NCBI GenBank assembly: GCA_049999805.1
Contig: JBNGIO010005629.1
Coordinates: 1 to 38,311 of the forward strand
From: Folioceros fuciformis
Lineage: Eukaryota > Anthocerotophyta > Anthocerotopsida > Anthocerotales
Reading direction: 5' to 3'
Length of the DNA stretch: 38,311 nucleotides
Shown here: piece by piece, positions 16,789-27,800 of the stretch
Position numbering within the stretch: the first letter of the stretch is position 1
Layout: each line of letters opens with the position of its first letter
Program-made: the position numbers and the translations under genes
Notes under the pieces: model-generated
What the model was told of the DNA's origin: nothing
Seen by the model: only the letters and a program-made list of their open reading frames with translations
Databases searched by the model: none

Positions 16789-19695
16789 TCACGGTCGACT
16801 GTTACAGCTGCAGCGACCACCTGCAAATCGATGGACACGGTACCCGTCCCTTACCACAATGCCCCTTTTCTCCACCCTTGACATTATCTCCGTAGAACTG
16901 TGGCAGTCACTGCACATCCGTAGGTTCTTCGTTACTACCAGCGGTGTGCCGCTCGGAGTGTTCAAGAGACCAAACGCCAGAGCCAGCTTCTCAGCATGCC
17001 CACATAGCACATCTTCCTTTTCCTTCTCGTTTAGTGGCTTCATGACCAACTTTGTGTGTGGTGCATGGCCGCTTTCCTGCTTCATACGTGCGTTCATGCT
17101 GTGTACCTTGCGGGTTATCTCATCTCTGTGGTTTTCGCCCACCACAAATGTATGCACTTTCTTCTTCACCTCAATGCCCGCCACCGCAGGTTTCTTATAA
17201 GCTCCTGCTACCATTCTCTGCGTTTCAATCCTGTCTACATCTGCCCACCTACCTGCATCTGCGTAGGCGTTGGCCATGAGCACATAAGCCGACGCACTCT
17301 GAGGCTCCAGCCTGACGAGACTTTCAAAACACCGTCTCGCCCTCTCTACATCCCCGTGACTTTTGCAGGCATTCAGCAAAGACGTCAACCCGACAACATT
17401 GCTTTGGCTTTCAGATGATAACAGCATGTTCTCTGCTTCATCTAAATGGCCAGCACGCCCAAGAAGATCAATCATGCAATTGTAGTGCTCAATACAAGGC
17501 GTGATACCATGCTGGAACAGCATGGAATTATAGTACTGGCAACCCTCCTTCACCAGTCCTTCGTGACTGCACGCCGCTAACAGGCAAGTGAAAGTGGCGT
17601 CGTTAGGCTGAATACCGGCAACTAACATCTCCTCGAAACAAGATATTGCATTGTGACCTTCATCACAAGTTCCACACCCACCTATCAGGGCATTCCATGT
17701 CACAACATCTTTTGTGGCAAGACTGTTGAAAACCTGGCGTGCAGCTTCCAACTCACCACACTTTGCATACATGTCCACCAGGCAATTGCCCAACACTATG
17801 TTATCCTGCTGTCCTCTTTCCACAATCTGTGAATGCAACTCCCTGCCCTTCTGCAGGGCACCTGCGTTTCCACAGGCTTTCAGAAGGCATGCGAAAGTAA
17901 CCTCGTCCGCCACAATCAGGCCCTCCTCCTCCATTTGTCTATACAGGACAATTGCCTTTTCGCCCAGCCCGTAATCCGCGTACCCAGCAATCAGGGAATT
18001 CCATGTCACCACATCCTTGGCGGTCAGGCTGACAAAAACCTTGTGTGCATCTTCCAGTGCGCCACACTTTGCATACATGTCCACTAGGCAGTTGCCCACC
18101 AGTATGTTGTCTAGCTGCCCCCTTTCCACAATCCGTGAGTGCAGCTGCCTTCCCGTCTGTAAGGCACCAGCACCAGCACTTGCACATGCCTTCAGTAGGC
18201 AAGCAAAAGTTACATGGTTACCCACAATCAGGCCATCTTGCTCCATTTGTTCATAAAGAACAAGGGCCTCTTGGTAGAGCCCACGACTTGCATACCCAGC
18301 TATCAGGGCCGTCCATGTAACCACGTTTTTAGTGGCCAAGCTCTGAAAAACCCGCAGTGCATCTTTGAATTCGCCACATTTTGCATACATGTCCACCAGA
18401 CAAGTGCTCACAAGTATGTTGTCTGCCTCCCCTCGTTCTACTAGCTGTGAGTGCAGCTGCATGCCCCGTTGTAAGGCACCGGCGCTTGCACAGGCCTTCA
18501 AAAGGCAGACAAAAGTCACATGGCTACCCACAATCAGGCCCTCCTGCTGCATTTGTCCGTAAAGAACAAGGGCCGTTTGGCCATTTCCTTTATCTGCGTA
18601 GCCAGCTATGAGGGCATTCCATGTCACAACATCTTTGGTGGCCAAGCTATCAAAAACCCTGTGTGCCTCTTCTAGTTTGCCACATTTTGCATACATGTCA
18701 ACAAGGCAGTTGCCGACAAACAGGTTAGGAGGAATGCCACTGTGCAATACATCACAGTGCACTTTCCTGCCAGATTCCACGTCCGAAGCAAATGCACAAG
18801 CTTGAAGTGTAGCTACGAAGACGTGAGCATCCGCCTTCACACCCGAGCTACGCATCTCATGGTACAGTTGTATGGCCTGCTTAGGCTTCCCATGCTTGGC
18901 ATGTGCGGAAATTATCGAAAACCACATGAATGCGTCTGGTTCACCCACCCTGGCGAACACATCCATGGCGTCTTCTAATCTACCAGCACAGGCATACATG
19001 CGTAAGATATGGTTCGCCAAGTACGGGCTTGAATCATACCCGAGTTTCACAGCGAGCTCATGAACTCGTCGTCCCATAACCAGGTCCTTCTTAGTTGCGC
19101 ACAGTTTCAGCACGATGTAAAAGACAGAATGAGGGATGAGACGCTTTGTTCGAGCCAGAGATTCTAAGGCTTCAACGGCCTCAGTAAGCTTGCCCTGCTG
19201 ACATGAAGTTCTCACGGTTACGGCTGTCAGCACGCCCATGTTCAGTACTTCATACCTGCCAGGCCCAGGCTTGTTCGGAGATCTCCACTTGCAAGGAGAG
19301 TCGCCATGATCAACATGCATATCCATAGAAATAAGCTGGTCATCCACCCAACCTGACTTACACATGCTGTTCGACCAAAGGACCTCCCCGGACCCATTAC
19401 GGCAGAGGTCAGGCCCACGGGAGCTCTCCTTACCTATCCTATTATCCCAACACATGACCGGGTCCAGAAAGTTTTGCCCTAACAAGAGATCTGGTTCATG
19501 GTGCTGCTCCTGCCGACCAAAACCGCAGGAAAATCCTTCTACACCCGTCCAGTTGGAAGGAACCTCACATAGCTGCACCTGAAGGCTTGGCCATTTGCCA
19601 CCGAATGACGAAGTAAGATGAAGTGAGCGAGTGCTCCTGCTGGTTTCCTTGTACACCCGCCGATTTTTTGGGTCCAAAACAGATCCGGCTGCCAT
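16789..19695 (-). CDS. PLS-class PPR protein with DYW:KP domain, N-terminus frameshifted
   Basis: From 19695 the reading frame gives 968 aa; the same frame stays open to an ATG at 19893 (1034 aa). It has a degenerate PDF-like block (LLLGQNFLDP, GPDL, EVLWSNS, GWVDDQL), five P motifs, E1/E2, KP box (YKKPAVAGIEV), HAE, CSDCH and a terminal SCNSRP. SRP replaces GRP, and the usual CC before the tail is RC. One L motif carries a short insertion (AGAGALQTG). The family-conserved start (MVIVWQPDLFWTQKIGG) lies at 19706 in another frame and joins this frame only after an indel near 19560-19580, so the mature N-terminus is doubtful. The S/P code pairs read U?, UC, AA, UU, UY, then Y at -4 (inference). 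Role as for the other KP paralogs. Confidence 0.85.
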   Translation of the reverse strand: MAAGSVLDPKNRRVYKETSRSTRSLHLTSSFGGKWPSLQVQLCEVPSNWTGVEGFSCGFGRQEQHHEPDLLLGQNFLDPVMCWDNRIGKESSRGPDLCRNGSGEVLWSNSMCKSGWVDDQLISMDMHVDHGDSPCKWRSPNKPGPGRYEVLNMGVLTAVTVRTSCQQGKLTEAVEALESLARTKRLIPHSVFYIVLKLCATKKDLVMGRRVHELAVKLGYDSSPYLANHILRMYACAGRLEDAMDVFARVGEPDAFMWFSIISAHAKHGKPKQAIQLYHEMRSSGVKADAHVFVATLQACAFASDVESGRKVHCDVLHSGIPPNLFVGNCLVDMYAKCGKLEEAHRVFDSLATKDVVTWNALIAGYADKGNGQTALVLYGQMQQEGLIVGSHVTFVCLLKACASAGALQRGMQLHSQLVERGEADNILVSTCLVDMYAKCGEFKDALRVFQSLATKNVVTWTALIAGYASRGLYQEALVLYEQMEQDGLIVGNHVTFACLLKACASAGAGALQTGRQLHSRIVERGQLDNILVGNCLVDMYAKCGALEDAHKVFVSLTAKDVVTWNSLIAGYADYGLGEKAIVLYRQMEEEGLIVADEVTFACLLKACGNAGALQKGRELHSQIVERGQQDNIVLGNCLVDMYAKCGELEAARQVFNSLATKDVVTWNALIGGCGTCDEGHNAISCFEEMLVAGIQPNDATFTCLLAACSHEGLVKEGCQYYNSMLFQHGITPCIEHYNCMIDLLGRAGHLDEAENMLLSSESQSNVVGLTSLLNACKSHGDVERARRCFESLVRLEPQSASAYVLMANAYADAGRWADVDRIETQRMVAGAYKKPAVAGIEVKKKVHTFVVGENHRDEITRKVHSMNARMKQESGHAPHTKLVMKPLNEKEKEDVLCGHAEKLALAFGLLNTPSGTPLVVTKNLRMCSDCHSSTEIMSRVEKRGIVVRDGYRVHRFAGGRCSCNSRP

Positions 19696-19893
19696 ACAAT
19701 TACCATCCTTCAAGGACCGCTTTCGGAAGATGTGAGCACAACAAACTATCCTATTACAGTAAGGTAGATCATGGCACGCTGAATCGTAAGCAGGAGTGTT
19801 TGACCATTTGCAGATGGGACTCGCGAGAACCCGGAAAGGCTGCTTCAGATCACGAGAAGCACCGAATGGTAAAGCAATCGACATCAGAGACAT

Positions 19894-20866
19894 GCGACAT
19901 GTACTACGTCGAGCGTTACCAGCTTACTGTGCTGGACAATCCAGTCTCGCTACTTTTGTAAGGACCTTCTTCCCAGATGGTAGCCCGAGTGACCCACTTG
20001 GCAATCTCGAACAAGGTTAGACACAGACACAGCTTCCGAGGTCATTTTCTAGTCTGAGCTTATTAGAGCAAGTCCACGGACCATTAATCCAAGCTTCCCC
20101 TACCCTTGGAATCAGAGGGAACCTCGCACAATGCCAATAGGACAGCAGGATACTCCCCGCAGGGTATGGGTCTGAGGAACACTTTAGTTCCTACAGGGCA
20201 TGCACCAAGGAGGTGATTTTGCAATCGATTCCGTCAATCTTCGTCACCCACTGCAGGCGTTTGAGCAGATGACGTGAAATTCGCGGCTCAGCTGTGCTCC
20301 GAGTAGAGGTGGTTAAGCGCTACCTCCGGAAGGTGGTCTGCGCGTTGGATGCGCACGCAGGGCTGCGAAGGCGGCCGTTTGCAGCCCACAGCATGGGTTG
20401 CGGTGTGCAGATCTTTTCTTGCTTGCTTCCATTCTTGCTCGCATATTCATGGTACCCAGAGCAAGGAAGCATGTCTCTTAAGCAGGCATGGCGTGCTACA
20501 GGGCTTGCCAGCGTTCGCAATATTCTGCGGTTATCTGGCTCCGCTGCGTCACCCTCCAGGGATCGTGCTAGCAAGTGACTTTCTACCCTTGCTCCACAGC
20601 TTCATCGTTGTGTCAACGAGTGAATTCCAGCACCGCCGCGCCTGTATGTTTCTTGGGTTTATGCCCTGGCTTTCTACAGGGATGCCTTCACCTCTTACAT
20701 CAGCCGAATGACGCGCTGCAGCTGAAGCAAAACTTCCTGAAAGTGGACCGAGCAAGCACAGTACCCGACTGACAGCGCTCACCTTACATTGGGACCAATG
20801 CCTCATCCATTGTCCGACTGCATGTAAATCTTCATCTGCTGAGCACATACTAGCTCACCATCATTC
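19894..20866. other. Intergenic between PPR genes
   Basis: No supported gene. The side near 19894 is upstream sequence of the PPR gene ending at 16789; the side near 20866 is the 3' flank of the next. Open frames around 20294-20850 exist on both strands and show no recognisable family. I see no repeats. Confidence 0.5.
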
Positions 20867-23800
20867 TCACGGTCGACCCTTGCAACTGCAACAACCAGCA
20901 GCGAATCGATGGACACGGTAACCATCTCTTACAACAATGCCTCGCCTTTCCACTCTGGACATGATCTCTGTGGAAGTGTGGCAGTCACTGCACATGCGTA
21001 GATTCTTCGTCACCATCAAAGGTGTGCCGTTCGGAGTGTTCAAGAGACCAAACGCCAGGGCAAGCTTCTCAGCATGACCGCAAAGGGCATCCTCCTTTTC
21101 CTTCTCAGAGAATTGCTTCAGCACCAATTTCGTGTCGGGCAAATGACCCTCTTGTTGCCTCAGTCGCGCAGTCATACTCTCTGCCTTCAGCGCAATCTCG
21201 TCATCTCTGTTTTCTCCGACCACAAACGTATGTACCTGCTTCTCAACCTCAATGCCCGCCACTGCAGGCTTCTTGTTAGCTCCTGCTACCATTCTCTGTG
21301 TTTCAATCCTGTCTACATCGGCCCACCTACCCGCATCTGCATATGCATTGGCCATGAGCAAATATGAGGATGCACACAGAGGCTCCAGTCTAACGAGACT
21401 TTCGAAACAGCGCACCGCCCTGTCTATATCCCCGTGACTCTTGCAGGCGTGCAGCAAAGACGTTAACCCCACGACATTGCCTTGAGTTCCACATGATACT
21501 AGCATGTCCTCTGCCTCATCTAGATGGCCTGCACGACCAAGAAGATCTATCATGCAATTGTAATGCTCAACAGTAGGGCTGATGCCCTGGTGTTCAACCA
21601 TGGAGTCAAAGTGCTTGCGACCCTCTTTCACCAGTCCTTCCTGACTGCAAGCAACTAACAGGCAAGTAAGAGTAGATTCATCAGGTTGAACACCAGAGGC
21701 TAGCATCTCCTCAAAACAAGCTAGTGCGTTGTAACCTTCACCAGACGTACCACAACCAGCTATCAGGGCATTCCATGTCACCACATTTTTCTGTGTCAAG
21801 TTGTCAAAAACCCTGCGTGCAGTATCTAATTCTCCACACTTTGCATACATGTCCACCAGGCAGGTGCCAACAACTACGTTATCCAGTTGTCCTCTTTCCA
21901 CAATCTGTGAATGAAGCTGCATGCCCGTCTGTAATGCACCGGCAATTGCACAGGCCTTCAGAAGGCAAACGAAAATAACATCGTCAGCGACAGTCAGGCC
22001 CTCCTGCTTCATTCGTTCATACAGAACAAGTGCTTCTTGGCCAAGCCCATGATTTGCATATCCAGCTATGAGGGCTGTCCATGTCACCACATTTTTCATA
22101 GACAAGCTGTCAAAAACCTGGCGTGCATCTTCCAGTTCGCCACATTTAACATACATGTCCACCAAGCAGTTGCCAAGAAGCATGTTATCCAGATGTCCTC
22201 TTTCAACGATTTGTGAATGCAGCTGCTTCCCCTGATGCAAGGCACCAACGCTTGTACAGGCTTTAAGGAGGCAAGCAAAAGTGACATGGTTAGCCATTAG
22301 CAAGCCTTCCTGCTCCATCTGTGCGTATACAACAAGCGCCTCTTGGCCAAGCCCATGATTAGCATACCCGCCTATAAGGGCTGTCCATGTCACGACGTCC
22401 TTTGCAGTCAAGCTGTTAAAAGCTCTCCGTGCTTCTTCTAGTTCGCCACATTTAGCATACATGTCCACCAGGCACGTTCCCACCAGTGCGTTATCTAGCT
22501 GTCCTCGTTCCACAATCTGTAAGTGCAGCTGCTTGCCCTTCTGTAAGGCACCAGCGCTTGCACAGGCCTTGAAAAGGCAAGCAAACGTGACATGGTTACC
22601 CACAATCAGGCCCCTCTGCTCCATTTCATCATGCAACACAAGTGCCTCTTCACAGAGCCCATGATTAACATACCCAGCGATCAGGGTCGTCCATGTTACC
22701 ACATCCTTTGTGATCAAGCTGTCAAAAACATTGCATGCATCTGCCAGTTCACCACATTTCACATACATGTCCACAAGGCAGTTACCCACTAGTAGTTTAT
22801 CTAAATGTCCTCTTTCCGCAATCAGTGAGTGCAGTTGCCTGCCCTGCTGCAAGGCACCAGTACTTGCACAGGCCTTCAGAAGGCAAGCAAATGTCACATG
22901 GTCAGCCACAATAAGGCCCTCTAGCTCCATCTGTCCGTACAGAACAAGCGCCTCTTGACCAAGCCCATGATTCACATACCCAGCTATCAGGGCCGTCCAC
23001 GTCACCACATCCTTGGAGGCCAAGCTGTCAAAAACCCTGCGTGCATCTTCCAGTTCGCCACACTTTGCATACATGTCCACCAAGCCGTTGCCAACAAACA
23101 AGTCAGGAGGAATGCCACTATGCAACACATCACAATGCACTTTTTTGCCAGATACCAAGTCCGTAGCATATGCACAAGCTTGAAGGGCTGCGACAAAGAC
23201 CTGAGCATTCGCCTTCTCACCTGAGATTTGCATCTCATGGTACAATTGAATGGCCTCCTTAGGTTTCCCATGTTTAGCATGAGCGGAGATAATGGAAAGC
23301 CAGATAATGGCATCTGGCTTTCTCACTCTGGTGAACACATCCATAGCCTCCTCAAGCTTACCTACGCATGCATACAACCGCAAAATATGGTTACCCAAGT
23401 ACGCATTTGACTCGTACCCAAGCTTCACGACGATATCATGTATTCGTCGTCCCACAACCAGATCCTTCTTAGCAACACACAATTTCAGCACAGTATGCAA
23501 CAGAGATTGAGATACAGGCGAATTTGCCGCCAGAAATTCTAGGGCCTCGACGGCTTCTGTCAGCTTTCCCTGCTGACACAAACAGCAGACGGTTACATCA
23601 GTTACGACGTCCATTTCAGCTCCTGAACGCCTGCCAGGCTCAGACTTGTCCGGAGACGCACCGTGACCCTTCTGCATATCCAACGAATCCAGCTGCTCAT
23701 CCACCCAAGCTGGCTTGACCAAGTTGTTTAACCAGAGGACTTCTCCAGACCCCTTACGCCGGAAGTCGGGCGATCGGGAGCTCTTCTTATCCCGTCTGTT

Positions 23801-24159
23801 ATCCCACCACATACCAGGGTCGAGAAAAAATTGTCGCCACAAGAGCTCCTGCTGCTGGCGACCACCATCGCTGGAAGTACCTTCCCCAGCAGTAAATTTC
23901 CTTGGGAGAGCTGGGTTGCCTANNNNNNNNNNNNNNNNNNNNNNNNNNNNNNNNNNNNNNNNNNNNNNNNNNNNNNNNNNNNNNNNNNNNNNNNNNNNNN
24001 NNNNNNNNNNNNNNNNNNNNNNCTGCACCTGCAGTCTAGGTTGTCTACCAGCGGTCGGCTCCCTGACATGATCTGAGTGGGAGCTGTTGGCAGCTTGCCC
24101 TTAGACCCACCAATTTGTTGAATCCATACGGAATTCGGTTGCCATATCACAGTGGCCAT
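20867..24159 (-). CDS. PLS-class PPR protein with DYW:KP domain, gap near N-terminus
   Basis: The start is the ATG at 24159 (MATVIWQPNSVWIQQIGG), matching paralog N-termini. 100 N at 23923-24022 then interrupt the frame, and the body resumes at GNPALPRKF. It has an intact PDF-like block (LLWRQFFLDPGMWWDNRR, SPDF, EVLWLNN, PAWVDEQL), six P motifs, E1/E2, a KP box (NKKPAVAGIEV), HAE, CSDCHT and a terminal CSCKGRP. The S/P code pairs read U?, UG, UA, GA, YG, AU, then Y at -4 (inference). An upstream in-frame ATG at 24231 would add about 24 residues, but that extension overlaps the leader element, which is not coding in the paralogs. It is divergent to the PPR gene at 24827. Confidence 0.88.
23923..24022. 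other. Assembly gap (100 N) near a PPR N-terminus
   Basis: Exactly 100 N. Comparison with the divergent paralog suggests only a few codons are missing, between DCRC and GNPALP. A length with remainder 2 on division by 3 would restore the frame. Confidence 0.85.
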
Positions 24160-24826
24160 CTTCCAGTCACCACTTCGGAAGATGAGCCGCGCAACAAATT
24201 CAAGACAAAGCCATGAATCACCCCGATCCACCTTGTAGAATCATCACAATCCACCTTCATGAATTAATCAGGATCCACCTCCATGAATCATCGCGCAATC
24301 CATGTGTGTCTCTGATCTTCAGGCCAACTTCACGACCTTCCTTCCATGTAGGAGTTTTGAAACATCAGAAAAATGTAGGACAACTGTGGCCAAGGCTACA
24401 GAGAGTTAGTGCGAACGTAACTCGGATTAGAATTAGATTGGACTGTGCTTTGACAGTTGACACCACCAGCCGAAGGGTTTAGGGTCTAGGAATCTAAACC
24501 CTGAACATCAACATCGGAGAAAAATGCAAGCATTGCAAGTTTGACTTGTTGATGCTTCTTGCATCCTCCCTGATGGCACAGTCGAGTGGGAGTTGCAGGT
24601 GACACTCCCCATCCGGGCGGTAGGGAGCATGGAATTATGGTACGACGCATCAGGGCATATTTGTTTCCCTTCATCAGGCTGAACGATTATCTGTTTGACA
24701 GTAACACTGAGAGTGGCAAACATCGAAATGGGCAGGTCAGGCTGGGTTAGAGATCTTGGTGGTGCCCGTTGTTAGGATGGTCTACGGGTAGTGTGAGTCT
24801 CGATTTCGCAGAGCGGTGCCTGAAAG
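24160..24826. promoter_or_regulatory. Shared upstream region of two divergent PPR genes
   Basis: These 667 bp separate two head-to-head KP-type PPR genes and must hold both promoters. At each end is the leader element found before the other KP genes: plus-strand ttcggaagatgag at about 24174-24186 for the left gene, and gagtctcgatttcgca at 24795-24810 for the right gene. Near the middle is a palindromic telo-box pair (24474-24502). A short repeated motif (catgaatca / catgaatta plus atccacctt/c) occurs three or four times at 24210-24290. I see no clear TATA box. Confidence 0.5.
24474..24502. promoter_or_regulatory. Inverted pair of telo-box sequences
   Basis: AGGGTTTAG at 24474-24482 and its exact reverse complement CTAAACCCT at 24494-24502 flank an 11-bp spacer. 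The telo box (AAACCCTAA) is a known plant promoter element. The position between two divergent genes suggests a shared regulatory site, but this is inference. Confidence 0.45.
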
Positions 24827-27800
24827 ATGGCGACAGTCTGGCCACCGGATTCATTGTGGACCCAACAAATTGGTGGATGTGTGCGGATTTCGGAAGGAAC
24901 TGTTGCTCACCCCACCTCTGACAAGGAAGCCTCCAGGTACAGCTCTGTAAAGAACCTAGCGCTTCCAAGAAACTGGTTGGCCGTGGAACCATTTCCCAGT
25001 AATGGAGGTCGACAGGAGCAGGAGGTATTGTGGCGCCTATTTTCTCTGGACCCTGACATGCGGAGGGATAACAGGCGAGGTAAGAAGAGCTTCCGTTCAC
25101 CTGGGTTCCGGCGTAAGGGGTCCGGCAAGGTTCTCTGGTTAAACAGCTTGTTCAAGACAGCTTGGTTGGATGAGCAGCTTGTTTGGTTGGATCTGCAGAT
25201 TGCTCATGGGGCGTCTTCTTGCAAGTCGAGGCAATCGGACAAGCCCGGGCATGGCAGACGTGCAGGATCGAGAAGGGGAGAAGTAACGGCTGCGAGAGTG
25301 AGCACGTTTTGTCAGCAGGGGATGCTCACCGAGGCCGTTGGAGCCCTGGAATCTCTGGCGCAGTTGGACAGTCCTATTTCTCAGGCTCTCTTTTACTCTG
25401 TGCTCAAATTGTGTGCAGCTAAGAAGGATGTGGTTGTGGGGCGACGAGTTCATGATCTTACCGTCAAACTTGGGTACGAGTCGAATGCATACTTGGGGAA
25501 CCATATCGTGCGAATGTATGCATGTGTAGGTAGGCTACAGGACGCCATGGATGCGTTCAGCAGGGTGGGCAGACCAGATACCTTCATGTGGTTCTCCATA
25601 ATCTCTGCATATGCGAAGCATGGGAGGCCTGACGAGGCCATACAACTGTATCGTAAGATGCGTAGCTCAGGCGTGAAGGCAGATGCTCACGTCTTTGTTG
25701 CAGCCCTCCAAGCTTGTGCGCTTGCTTCGGACTTGGAATCAGGCAGAGAGGTACATGGTGATGTGTTGCTCAGTGGCATTCCTCCCAACTTGTTTGTCAG
25801 CAACTGCCTGGTGGACATGTACGCAAAATGTGGCAAGCTAAGCGAGGCACGTGAGGTTTTTGACAGCTTGCCCAGGAAGGATGTGGTCACATGGACGGCC
25901 CTGATAGCTGGGTATGCAAATCATGGGCTGGGCCGAAAGGCGCTTATTCTGTATGGGCACATGGAGCAAGATGGGCTGATTGTGGGTAACCATATAACTT
26001 ATACTTGCCTTCTTAAGGCCTGCGCAACTGCTGGTGCCTTAGAGCAGGGCAGGCAGCTGCACTCACAGATTGTGGAAAGAGGACAGCTGAATACCGTACT
26101 GGGCAACTGCTTGGTGGACATGTACGCAAAATGTGGTGAATTGGAAGATGCACGGAGGGTGTTTGACAGCTTAGCCACAAAAAATGTGGTGACATGGACT
26201 GTCCTCATAGCTGGGTATGTGAATCATGGGCTCAGTCAAGAGGGGCTTGATCTGTATGGACTAATGGAGCAGGAGGGCCTGATTGTGGCTGACGAGGTTA
26301 CTTGTGCTTGCCTTTTGAAGGCCTGTGCAAGTGCTGGTGCCATACAAAAGGGCAGGCAGCTGCACTCACAGATTGTGGAAAGAGGACAGCTGGATGATAT
26401 ACATGTGGGCACTTCCCTGGTGGACATGTATGCAAAGTGTGGTGAACTGGAAGATGCACGCCAGGTTTTTGATAGCTTGGCCACGAAAAATGTGGTGACA
26501 TGGACGGCCCTGATTGCAGGGTATGCACAACAAGGTCTTGGCAAGGAGGCGCTTGCTCTGTATGGACAAATGGAGCAGGAGGGCCTGATCATGGCTGATG
26601 AGATCACCATCGCTTGCCTTCTCAAGGCCTGTGCAAGTGCTGGTGCCTTGCAGCAGGGCAGGCAGCTGCACTTACAGATTGTGGATAGAGGAGAGCTAGA
26701 TAACTTAGTGTTGGGCAATTGCCTGGTGGACATGTACGCAAAATGCGGCCAACTGGAAGTTGCAAGTGAGGTTTTTGACGGCTTGTCCTCAAAGAATGTG
26801 GTGACATGGACGGCCCTTATAGCTGGGTATGCTAATCACGGGCTTGGTCAAGAGGCTCTTGTTCTGTTCAGACGAATGGAGCAGGAGGGCCTGCTTGTGG
26901 CTGATGGGGTTACGTTTGCTTGCCTACTGAAGGCATGTGCAAGCGTCGGTGCCTTACAGAAGGGCAAGCAGCTGCACTCGCAGATTGTGGACAGAGGACA
27001 GCTGGATAACATACAAGTGGGCACTTGCCTAGTGGACATGTATGCAAAATGTGGCGAACTGGAAGAGGCACGCCGGGTTTTTGACAGCTTGCCCACAAAA
27101 GACGTGGTGGCATGGAATGCCCTCATAGCTGGGTGTGGTACTTGTGATGAAGGTCACAACGCACTAGCTTGTTTTGAGGAGATGTTAGTGGCTGGTGTTA
27201 AGCCTGATGATGCTACTTTTACTTGCCTTCTAGTAGCGTGCAGTCATGAGGGGCTGGTGAGTGAGGGTCTCAAGCTCTTTGATTCCATGATGAAAAAGCA
27301 TGGTATCAAACCTACTGTTGAGCATTACAATTGCATGGTTGATCTTCTTGGGCGTGCCGGCCATTTAGATGAGGCACAGAACATGTTGTTATCATGTGAC
27401 TGCCAAAGCAATGTTGTGGGGTTGACATCTTTGCTGAATGCATGTAAAATTCACGGAGATATAGAGAGGGCGACTTGGTGTTTTGAATGTCTCGTTAGAC
27501 TAGAGCCTCAGAGGGCAGCCGCTTATGTGCTCCTGGCGAATACCTATGCAGATGCAGGTAGGTGGACGGATGTAGAGAGGATAGAAAGACAGAGAATGGT
27601 AGCAGGAGCTAACAAGAAACCTGCAGTGGCGGGCATTGAGGTGAATGAGCGGGTACATACATTTGTGGTTGGGGAATGCGGAGATGATGTTGCATTCAGG
27701 GTAGAGAGCATGAATGCACGTTTGAAGCAGGAAGGGAGCCATGTGTCACATACAAAGTTGGTGTTAAAGCCGTTGTCTGAGAAAGAAAAAGAAGATGTGC

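Noticed and set aside
24028-24231. A separate small gene ending in the 23923-24022 gap, and a start codon next to the gap
   Set aside because: The small frame is the true N-terminus of the PPR gene (MATVIWQPN). The apparent start beside the gap is an artefact of the frame broken by 100 N.
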